Shown here: positions 1 to 5,166 of the stretch, one piece after another | How the letters are laid out: each line of letters begins with the position of its first letter | Position numbering within the stretch: position 1 is the stretch's first letter | Assembly (NCBI GenBank): GCA_937952395.1 | Contig: CALFYV010000061.1 | Location: forward strand, 1-5,166 | Length of the DNA: 5,166 bases | Direction of reading: 5' to 3' | Source: an uncultured Bacteriovoracaceae bacterium | GTDB lineage: Bacteria; Bdellovibrionota; Bacteriovoracia; Bacteriovoracales; Bacteriovoracaceae | Notes under the pieces: generated by a model | The model's database searches: none | What the model was told of the DNA's origin: nothing | Seen by the model: the letters and a program-made list of their open reading frames with translations, nothing else | Made by a program: the position numbers and the translations under genes

Positions 1-393
1 ATGATGAGGATAGATAAGGTCCTTTAAGACTTCTTGGTAAAGTTGTTCAGCTTGCTCCAGTTTTCCTTCATCCATGTAAATACTGGCCAAATTCATTTTG
101 GCATCTGTATTTTTTTTATCAAGCTCAATTGCTTTTCTGATATAACTACCGGCTAACGCCTTCTCGTTTTTAAAATAATAGGCCATACCTAAATTATTAT
201 TGTATTGAGAGTTTTCGGGATCGATTTGGATTGCCAATAATAGTTGTTCAAGAGCCGTTGTGTAGTCACCTCTTATTAGACTCGCAGTGCCATGACCGTA
301 ATGGAGTTCTGCTTTTTTGGCCTGACTTTCTTCAATTGTGTTTGACGCGCAGCTGGTTATAAAAAGCAAAATTAAAAAAAGGCAATTTTTCAT
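1..393 (-). CDS. TPR-repeat outer-membrane lipoprotein, PilF/PilW/Tgl-like (C-terminus cut by window edge)
   Basis: The visible 131 codons begin with a lipoprotein signal: a hydrophobic stretch at residues 5-12 followed by the lipobox I-T-S-C, with C15 as the predicted lipidated cysteine. Ala at +2 (not Asp) favours outer-membrane sorting. Residues about 29-129 form three TPR-like helix pairs, recognisable by the GDY..AL, NNLGMAYY, A.IELDKK and EGKLEQAE signatures. The end of the visible part (EVLKDLIYPHH) resembles the segment after the TPRs in type IV pilus lipoproteins PilF/PilW and Myxococcus Tgl, which help secretin assembly; this assignment is an inference and a generic TPR lipoprotein is also possible. 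PilF-family proteins are usually about 250 residues, so roughly half is missing. The start is well supported by GAGGA at 401-405, 7 nt upstream. It lies 57 bp downstream of the rlmD-like gene on the same strand with no visible hairpin terminator, so co-transcription is likely; a TATGAT hexamer at 430-435 could add a weak promoter of its own. Confidence 0.8.
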   Translation of the reverse strand, partial: MKNCLFLILLFITSCASNTIEESQAKKAELHYGHGTASLIRGDYTTALEQLLLAIQIDPENSQYNNNLGMAYYFKNEKALAGSYIRKAIELDKKNTDAKMNLASIYMDEGKLEQAEQLYQEVLKDLIYPHH

Positions 394-450
394 AAGCTTA
401 TCCTCAAAAGTAATAAGATGAACTGGAATATCATAACCAACAGAGAGCAA

Positions 451-1551
451 TTAGGGAAGTTTCTTCATTCGTTTTAAATAAACTAGAGATTCATAATGCT
501 GAGTCCCTGGAAACATGTCAAAAAGAGCTATCTGCTCTATTTTAAATTCCTCAGGCAAAGCTTTTAAATCTCGCAAAAGTGTTGCTGGGTAGCAACTTAC
601 GTAGATGACATGTTCACAACTTGTTAGCTGGGTCCATTCGTTAAGGTTTTTTAATCCCGCCCTAGGTGGATCAAGAATAAGTAACTCGTATCCGTGCTTC
701 ATCCGCTTTTTAAATAATTTTGCAGCTTCACTTTGGTACAAATCCATTGTAACAAATTGGGGGTTATCCTTGGCGGTCGTATAAAAATCGATCATAGTAA
801 TATTTTTAAAGTTGAGTTTTTTGGTTAAGTTACCTTCTCCAGCAAAAAGCTCGAGTGTTTTCAAGCTTGAAGCACCAATGCCGTCACAAACCTGTTTTAG
901 ATAATTTGTCATGACTTCATTCATTTCATTGTTTACCTGGCTAAATCCCTCGTTGGCGTAAGGTTTATCCCACGTCATTTCACATTTGCCGTTTTTGACA
1001 TAAATTTCAACATGACCTTCAGTTTTACTGGTTGTTTTCCTCCAGTCTTGATTTTCATATAGTTTTTCTATGGCTGTCTTAGCTTCCGTTTTAGGTAACA
1101 AACAATGAGGAACATTGACGATTTCATTTTGATATTGATTGATAAAACCCAGATGAGTTTTGTTGTAATGTAATTGAATGCGATTACGATAGCCGAAGCG
1201 TTCTTGAGCCGGATAAACGTCTATTTTTTTTTGTGTTAACAACCTCAAGTACCAAGCCAATGATTTCTCTTTAAATTGAATTTCGTTTTCATAAGAGGTG
1301 TGTAAATAGTCACAGCCTAAGCAAGAATTGTAATGAGAACACGCCGGAGTAATTCTGTGTTCAGAAGGTTTAATAATTTTTCTTAGTTGAGCAAATTGCA
1401 CACCCTTGCGCTTTTTGTGAATGAAAACTTCAATTTCTTCACCAGGAAGAACCTTCTTGGTAAAAGTAATTTCTTTTCCCTTGCTCACTCCTTGACCTAA
1501 AGGATCAAGATTTTCTACTTTAAGAATGCAGGTATTATTTTTTTTGCCCAT
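451..1551 (-). CDS. rlmD: 23S rRNA (uracil-5-)-methyltransferase, RlmD/RumA-like
   Basis: This is a SAM-dependent RNA m5U methyltransferase of 366 residues. Residues about 5-60 form a TRAM RNA-binding domain. C71, C77 and C80 (C-x5-C-x2-C) with C150 match the four ligands of the [4Fe-4S] cluster in RlmD. YRNR (121-124) and FSQVN (203-207) are family motifs. The Rossmann part has the SAM loop ELFAGEGN (234-241), DPPR (294-297), the catalytic nucleophile C320 in YVSCYPATLLRDL, and DMFPGTQHYE (345-354) with general base E354. TRAM plus Fe-S points to RlmD (U1939 in E. coli 23S rRNA) or the dual-specificity RlmCD rather than TrmA, but position specificity cannot be read from sequence. It is shorter than E. 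coli RlmD (433 residues), with a reduced region after the SAM loop. The ATG is preceded by TAGGA (1556-1560) at 4 nt. It is transcribed divergently from ktrB and is probably first in a unit with the TPR lipoprotein gene. Confidence 0.9.
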   Translation of the reverse strand: MGKKNNTCILKVENLDPLGQGVSKGKEITFTKKVLPGEEIEVFIHKKRKGVQFAQLRKIIKPSEHRITPACSHYNSCLGCDYLHTSYENEIQFKEKSLAWYLRLLTQKKIDVYPAQERFGYRNRIQLHYNKTHLGFINQYQNEIVNVPHCLLPKTEAKTAIEKLYENQDWRKTTSKTEGHVEIYVKNGKCEMTWDKPYANEGFSQVNNEMNEVMTNYLKQVCDGIGASSLKTLELFAGEGNLTKKLNFKNITMIDFYTTAKDNPQFVTMDLYQSEAAKLFKKRMKHGYELLILDPPRAGLKNLNEWTQLTSCEHVIYVSCYPATLLRDLKALPEEFKIEQIALFDMFPGTQHYESLVYLKRMKKLP

Positions 1552-1589
1552 TATTTCCTAATCCATTAATAAGAGTAAACTAGAACTAT
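1552..1589. promoter_or_regulatory. 38-bp divergent intergenic region, presumed overlapping promoters
   Basis: The start codons of the minus-strand rlmD-like gene and the plus-strand ktrB are only 38 bp apart, so both units should be driven from here or from inside the opposing gene. For the minus strand, TATAGT (plus 1585-1590, overlapping the ktrB start codon) is a 5/6 match to a sigma-70 -10 box but has no good -35. For the plus strand, the best -10-like hexamer is TATTAT at 1533-1538, inside the rlmD-like coding sequence, with only a poor -35. The gap also holds the rlmD ribosome binding site (1556-1560). No inverted repeat or operator is evident. The promoter positions are inference only. 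Confidence 0.3.
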
Positions 1590-3311
1590 ATGAAATCACT
1601 GCGTAATAAATTGTCCTTTTTAATCGAGTTTATGCTCAATGGATTTTATATACTTATTTATACTTTACTTGATGCTAACAAGATACCGAATTTTATTACA
1701 ATAGAAAAAGCTGATTTGATTATTTCCATCGGCACTTATACAGTTCCTTTGGTCATTCTTTATGTTCTCATCGATAATTATTTCAAAAGCCAAAATTGGG
1801 AAGATTATTTCAGAAAATATGTTTTTTCATTGATTGTTTTTGTTCCGGTACTGTTAACGTGGGGTGAGCGAGAATTTGCGTACTGGTTGGGAACTGTTCA
1901 CCTTTTTTCTTCACTTTTGGCCCTTTATGATGTGAAGGAAAAAAGAGTTCGTAATCCATCGGAAAATAATTTTTTATACAAACTCAAACTTAAGCCTGCT
2001 CAATTTATTATTTTTTCATTTGCCAGCGTTGTCTTCACAGGAACGATGCTTTTAGTTCTACCTGTTTCAGCTGCCTCAGGGAAGACTATTTCATTCGTGG
2101 ATGCGCTCTTTACAGCAACCTCTGCAGTTTGCGTGACCGGATTATCGACGATCTCTCTGCTTGATAATTTTAGTTTATTCGGACAATTAGTTGCTTTGTT
2201 TTTAATTCAAATTGGTGGTTTAGGAATTATGACTCTTTATTCCTCAATGACCATTCTTCTTGGACGCTCGATGGGTGTTAAGCAAAGAGTTGTCATGCAA
2301 GATGTGTTAGATATTTCAAATACAGAAGACCTCGTGACCATGATTGTTAACATAGTTAAATATACTTTAATCATAGAGTTGTGGGGAGGGGTTATTTTAA
2401 CAATTGCCTTCTCTCTTGAAGGTTACGAATTTGGCCAATCGCTCTACTATGGATTTTTTCACAGCATTTCTGCCTTTTGCAACGCTGGTTTTGCACTGTT
2501 TAATAATTCATTGGAAAACTTTTCTACCAATCCATTAATTAATGGAACAGTTTCAATTTTAATTATTTTAGGTGGCCTAGGGTTCATAGTTTTAAAAGAA
2601 ATTAAGACTGCTCTTGTAGAAAAAAAACCTTTTGTTCTTTTCAGCTCTCACTCAAAAATTGTTATTATCACAACAGCAGCATTATTATTTTTAGGTACAA
2701 CAGTGCTCTTTTTCAGTGAATTCTTACACGCCTTTAATGACTATACTTTATGGGAAAAGTTACAAGTTTCCTTTTTCCATTCAGTAACAACCAGAACCGC
2801 TGGATTTAATACTGTTGGCCTGAATAGTTTCCATGCACATTCTTTGTATTTCATGAGCTTGTTTATGTTTATTGGTGCTTCGCCTGGTTCTACAGGTGGA
2901 GGAATCAAGACATCAACATTTGCCATTCTCATTCAATCTGTACGTTCGACTTTAAAAGGAAGAAATAGCGTCGAGTTCTTTGATAGAAAAATCCCCAACC
3001 AAATTGTTGTCAGTAGTACGGCGATTATTATTGTTTCACTCATGGTGGTGAGCTTTTTTCTTTTAGTTATGATGAAAATTGAAACAGAGCAATCTTTTAT
3101 CACATTGTTTTTTGAAGTTACAAGTGCATTTGCAACGACAGGACTCAGTCTTGGCATTACGCCATACTTGAGTTCAGCAGGCAAGTTCGTACTTGTGAGC
3201 TTAATGTTTATCGGGAGAGTGGGTCCTTTAACTTTGGCATTAGCGATCGGGCAAAAAAGTTCTATTCAAGGAACACTTGAGTACCCTGAGTCGCGAGTCA
3301 TGATAGGATAG
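1590..3311 (+). CDS. ktrB: Ktr/Trk-type potassium uptake channel subunit KtrB with N-terminal membrane extension
   Basis: This is the ion-conducting membrane subunit of a KtrAB K+ uptake system, 573 residues. Four M1-P-M2 repeats are seen through their filter loops: TSAVCVTGLS (177-186), SISAFCNAGF (292-301), SVTTRTAGFN (398-407) and TSAFATTGLS (511-520). Each keeps the key glycine (G184, G300, G405, G518). The intramembrane gating loop of repeat 3, GASPGSTGGGIKT, is at 429-441, and the conserved Arg of the last M2 helix is R543 in GRVGPLT. The protein ends YPESRVMIG, the KtrB-type C-terminus with terminal Gly, so the stop is genuine. The KtrB core begins near residue 130; before it lie about 125 extra residues with some four hydrophobic segments (about 9-28, 42-62, 77-92, 96-113). 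Usual KtrB length is about 450. The start is the first ATG after an in-frame TAG at 1581, but its Shine-Dalgarno is poor (AAGAG, 14 nt away); M15 (codon at 1632) is an alternative. ktrA follows after 6 bp. TrkH is the main alternative name; the ktrA pairing and C-terminus favour KtrB. Confidence 0.93.
   Translation: MKSLRNKLSFLIEFMLNGFYILIYTLLDANKIPNFITIEKADLIISIGTYTVPLVILYVLIDNYFKSQNWEDYFRKYVFSLIVFVPVLLTWGEREFAYWLGTVHLFSSLLALYDVKEKRVRNPSENNFLYKLKLKPAQFIIFSFASVVFTGTMLLVLPVSAASGKTISFVDALFTATSAVCVTGLSTISLLDNFSLFGQLVALFLIQIGGLGIMTLYSSMTILLGRSMGVKQRVVMQDVLDISNTEDLVTMIVNIVKYTLIIELWGGVILTIAFSLEGYEFGQSLYYGFFHSISAFCNAGFALFNNSLENFSTNPLINGTVSILIILGGLGFIVLKEIKTALVEKKPFVLFSSHSKIVIITTAALLFLGTTVLFFSEFLHAFNDYTLWEKLQVSFFHSVTTRTAGFNTVGLNSFHAHSLYFMSLFMFIGASPGSTGGGIKTSTFAILIQSVRSTLKGRNSVEFFDRKIPNQIVVSSTAIIIVSLMVVSFFLLVMMKIETEQSFITLFFEVTSAFATTGLSLGITPYLSSAGKFVLVSLMFIGRVGPLTLALAIGQKSSIQGTLEYPESRVMIG
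3305..3308 (+). promoter_or_regulatory. ktrA ribosome binding site inside the end of ktrB
   Basis: AGGA lies 9 nt upstream of the ktrA ATG at 3318 and directly before the ktrB TAG stop. It fixes the ktrA start and implies that ribosomes finishing ktrB deliver translation to ktrA, helping to couple production of the two subunits. Confidence 0.6.
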
Positions 3312-3317
3312 AAGTAT

Positions 3318-4013
3318 ATGATTGTAGCAGTTATAGGATTAGGAACCTTTGGGTCTAAAACAGCAACGAGGCTTTTTGAAAAAGGCGCAGAAGTTGTTGC
3401 TATCGATAGTAATTCTGAGCTTGTAGAGAAGATAAAAGATCGGGTCACTCATGCGGTTTGTATAGATATAACCGATGAAAGAGCCGCTCGTTCTATTACC
3501 ATTTCCGATTGTGACGTGGCGATTGTCGCTATTGGAGATAATATCGAAATGAGTATTCTGGCCGTTGCAATGCTAAGAAAACTAGGTGTTGGTCGTGTTA
3601 TTGCCAGGGCCACGGATAAATTACACGAGCACGTTTTAACTGAAATTGGCGCCAGCGAAATCATAAAAGTTGAGGAGGAGATGGGAGAAATAACCGCCTC
3701 TAGAGTAGTCGCTCCTCAAGTTTTACAACGTTATAATTTTGCTGCTGGTTACTCAATTGTTGAGTTGAAACTAGGGAAGAAGTTTACTAATAAAACTTTA
3801 GTTGAGAGTCAAATTCGTCAAAATTATTCTCTTAATATTGTTGCCCTTCAAAAAAGAGTACCTTTTATTACAGAGGATGGAAGAGCCTCCTACAGGGTGG
3901 AAATTAATGATAGCCCTTTACCGATGGATGTCATTGAAGAAGATGATATTGTTGTTTTGGTTGGTAGCGAGAAAAATTTTAATAAACTATTTAGTGATTT
4001 AGCAGAGACATAG
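3318..4013 (+). CDS. ktrA: Potassium uptake regulatory subunit KtrA (RCK_N + RCK_C)
   Basis: This is the cytoplasmic gating partner of KtrB; family members form an octameric ring under the membrane dimer and bind ATP/ADP (some also NAD(H) or c-di-AMP) to control K+ flow. The 231 residues match the family's usual length of about 220. Residues 1-130 are the RCK_N Rossmann domain: G7-x-G9-x-F-G12 (IGLGTFG) is the nucleotide loop and D30 ends the second strand (VVAIDSN). VAIVAIGDNIEMS (67-79) and EIGASEIIKVEEEMG (109-123) are typical of KtrA. Residues about 137-222 form the RCK_C domain, with YSIVELKLG (145-153), NIVALQKR (173-180) and the closing EEDDIVVLVGSEKN (207-220). RCK_C of some KtrA proteins binds c-di-AMP; whether this one does cannot be told by eye. 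The start is set by AGGA at 3305-3308. It sits 6 bp after ktrB, and the next gene starts 1 nt after its stop. Confidence 0.94.
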   Translation: MIVAVIGLGTFGSKTATRLFEKGAEVVAIDSNSELVEKIKDRVTHAVCIDITDERAARSITISDCDVAIVAIGDNIEMSILAVAMLRKLGVGRVIARATDKLHEHVLTEIGASEIIKVEEEMGEITASRVVAPQVLQRYNFAAGYSIVELKLGKKFTNKTLVESQIRQNYSLNIVALQKRVPFITEDGRASYRVEINDSPLPMDVIEEDDIVVLVGSEKNFNKLFSDLAET

Positions 4014-4014
4014 A

Positions 4015-5166
4015 ATGAATATTTCGTTGAAAAATAGAATCGCAGCCAGTTTTATCGGTGTTACTTTAATGGTGCTTGCACTAGGTTTTACAGTTTTCTT
4101 TTTTCTGCACAAATTAAATAAAGAAATTTCAGAAATAACGACTCAATCAAACAATGTTTCTGTTTTAACAGCTGAAATTCGAATCTCTGCAGTTTCTATC
4201 TTGAAAACTCAAAGAAGAATTATTTCCAACAAGGCCAAGGAAGAAGATTTACAAGAGCTTATTTCTTTATGTGAAGACTTTCAGGCACAATTACAAAAGC
4301 TAGATACGTTTTATAAAGAAGTAGAGATTACCAAAACGATTGAGAAGATGGTTACGTATGCGGACTCACTTAAGACAATTGTCTCAAAAGCCTCACTTTT
4401 TAGTCGGGATCAAGCAGGACTTGCAACTATTGGTGATTTAGCAGACAAAATTTTAGAAGCTTATTCGCAATTTCAAACTATTCAGTATTATCAAAGTGAA
4501 GAGCGGGATAAAAGAGTGAATAAGATCATAGAAGAAACCAAAAAATATATGCTGATTACTCTTATTATAACCTTCTTTTTTGCTATTTTACTAAGTTTAG
4601 TTATCCCAGGTAAAATTGCTCTGCCGTTTAAAAAAATCAATGATGCTATTCGCGAGTTACAAGAATGTAACTTTGATGTTTCTATTTATTATAATCAAGA
4701 TGACGAAATCGGAGAATTGGCCCGAGAAATTAATAAAATGATTCATTCAATGAAAAAATTTGATGAACTCAGGGCCAATCGTATTCAAATGGAGCACAGA
4801 AAATTTGATGCTCTTGCCAATATGGTGAAAAAATTTGTTATTATTTCTAACGCCAAAGGCGAACTTATTTATATGAATAATACAATGTACTCGCTGATCG
4901 ATCTTCAGTCAGATGATGTTATTAATAAAAATTATGCTGATAGTTTGATCCCCCCTAGCATTAAAGAAACCTTTGATATCGCCATTAAACGACGCTCAAA
5001 AATAGAAAACGCGGATATTGTTATCCATGAACGGCATCATGAGGAAACTGAAGAAGAAGGAGATAATCAAGTTCACGAGCCTGAAGTGATATTTCAGGGC
5101 TTTGCCACGGTCATCCCTATTCGGGGTAAGGATAATACCTCTGATTTTTATCTAATGATTATGAGT
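4015..5166 (+). CDS. Membrane sensor protein with HAMP and PAS domains (3' end beyond window; probable sensor kinase)
   Basis: An open frame of 384 codons begins one base after the ktrA stop and reads through the window edge without a stop. TM1 is at residues about 11-31. Residues 32-175 form a periplasmic, apparently all-helical region without cysteine pairs, resembling four-helix-bundle (4HB_MCP-like) sensors. TM2 is at about 178-197. A HAMP domain covers about 199-250, with the conserved Pro at P204 (ALPFKKIND) and the DDEIGEL signature at 229-235. A helical linker (about 245-270) leads to a PAS domain from about 266, marked by VIISNAKGELIYMNN (275-289). The PAS contains a His/Glu-rich insert at 338-355. 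The output domain is outside the window: a histidine kinase is most likely, but a diguanylate or adenylate cyclase, a phosphatase or a chemoreceptor are open. The Shine-Dalgarno is weak (AGAGA about 7 nt upstream), so translation probably depends on coupling to ktrA. The position suggests a role linked to K+ or osmotic status; that is inference. Confidence 0.85.
   Translation, partial: MNISLKNRIAASFIGVTLMVLALGFTVFFFLHKLNKEISEITTQSNNVSVLTAEIRISAVSILKTQRRIISNKAKEEDLQELISLCEDFQAQLQKLDTFYKEVEITKTIEKMVTYADSLKTIVSKASLFSRDQAGLATIGDLADKILEAYSQFQTIQYYQSEERDKRVNKIIEETKKYMLITLIITFFFAILLSLVIPGKIALPFKKINDAIRELQECNFDVSIYYNQDDEIGELAREINKMIHSMKKFDELRANRIQMEHRKFDALANMVKKFVIISNAKGELIYMNNTMYSLIDLQSDDVINKNYADSLIPPSIKETFDIAIKRRSKIENADIVIHERHHEETEEEGDNQVHEPEVIFQGFATVIPIRGKDNTSDFYLMIMS

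Noticed and set aside
394..450. Possible terminator or small RNA between the rlmD-like and TPR lipoprotein genes
   Set aside because: No stem-loop with a U-tract is visible on either strand. The 57 bp hold the TPR gene's ribosome binding site and at most a weak -10-like hexamer.
1538..1545. Poly-T run considered as a plus-strand terminator tail
   Set aside because: There is no GC-rich hairpin upstream, and the run encodes the Lys-Lys codons near the start of the rlmD-like gene on the opposite strand.
451..1551. TrmA (tRNA m5U54) as the identity of the methyltransferase, suggested by the equal length of 366 residues
   Set aside because: The TRAM domain and the four-cysteine Fe-S set are RlmD/RlmCD features absent from TrmA.
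2741..3184. Two adjacent minus-strand open frames (63 and 83 codons) opposite ktrB
   Set aside because: They lie antisense to strongly conserved KtrB segments (filters 3 and 4, gating loop), show no recognisable domain and have no convincing ribosome binding sites.
3266..3664. Two minus-strand open frames (60 and 71 codons) opposite the ktrB end and the 5' half of ktrA
   Set aside because: They are shadows of the conserved RCK_N coding sequence. Their low-complexity Ser/Ile/Ala composition reflects the opposite strand's codons.
3802..4002. Plus-strand 66-codon open frame inside ktrA in another frame
   Set aside because: It fully overlaps the conserved RCK_C domain and encodes a Leu/Lys-rich sequence without any family signature.

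Overview
The window is AT-rich and tightly packed, and comes from what looks like a Gram-negative bacterium. The signs are an outer-membrane-type TPR lipoprotein, a TRAM-containing Fe-S RNA m5U methyltransferase of the RlmD type, and short intergenic gaps. The low GC together with a PilF/Tgl-like lipoprotein and a HAMP-PAS sensor would fit a low-GC member of the Bdellovibrio/Bacteriovorax group. That placement is only a guess, because no taxonomic marker is present.

Two divergent transcription units meet at a 38-bp gap (1552-1589). The left unit runs on the minus strand: an rlmD-like methyltransferase (1551 down to 451), then a TPR lipoprotein (393 down to the window edge, C-terminus missing). 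They are 57 bp apart with no visible terminator between them.

The right unit runs on the plus strand: ktrB (1590-3311), ktrA (3318-4013) and a membrane sensor gene that starts at 4015 and runs off the end of the window. The gaps are 6 bp and 1 bp, so the three are almost certainly co-transcribed and probably translationally coupled. KtrB is the K+-conducting membrane subunit and KtrA the cytoplasmic nucleotide-binding ring that gates it. The third protein has two membrane helices, a helical periplasmic region, a HAMP domain and a PAS domain; its output domain lies outside the window. The arrangement suggests that K+ uptake is linked to signalling of an unknown kind.

Most of the window is ordinary housekeeping and transport. 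The points most worth a second look are the roughly 125-residue, apparently four-helix N-terminal extension of KtrB and the sensor gene fused closely to the ktrBA operon. I see no RNA genes, mobile elements, CRISPR arrays or large repeats. No gene-free stretch exceeds 60 bp.
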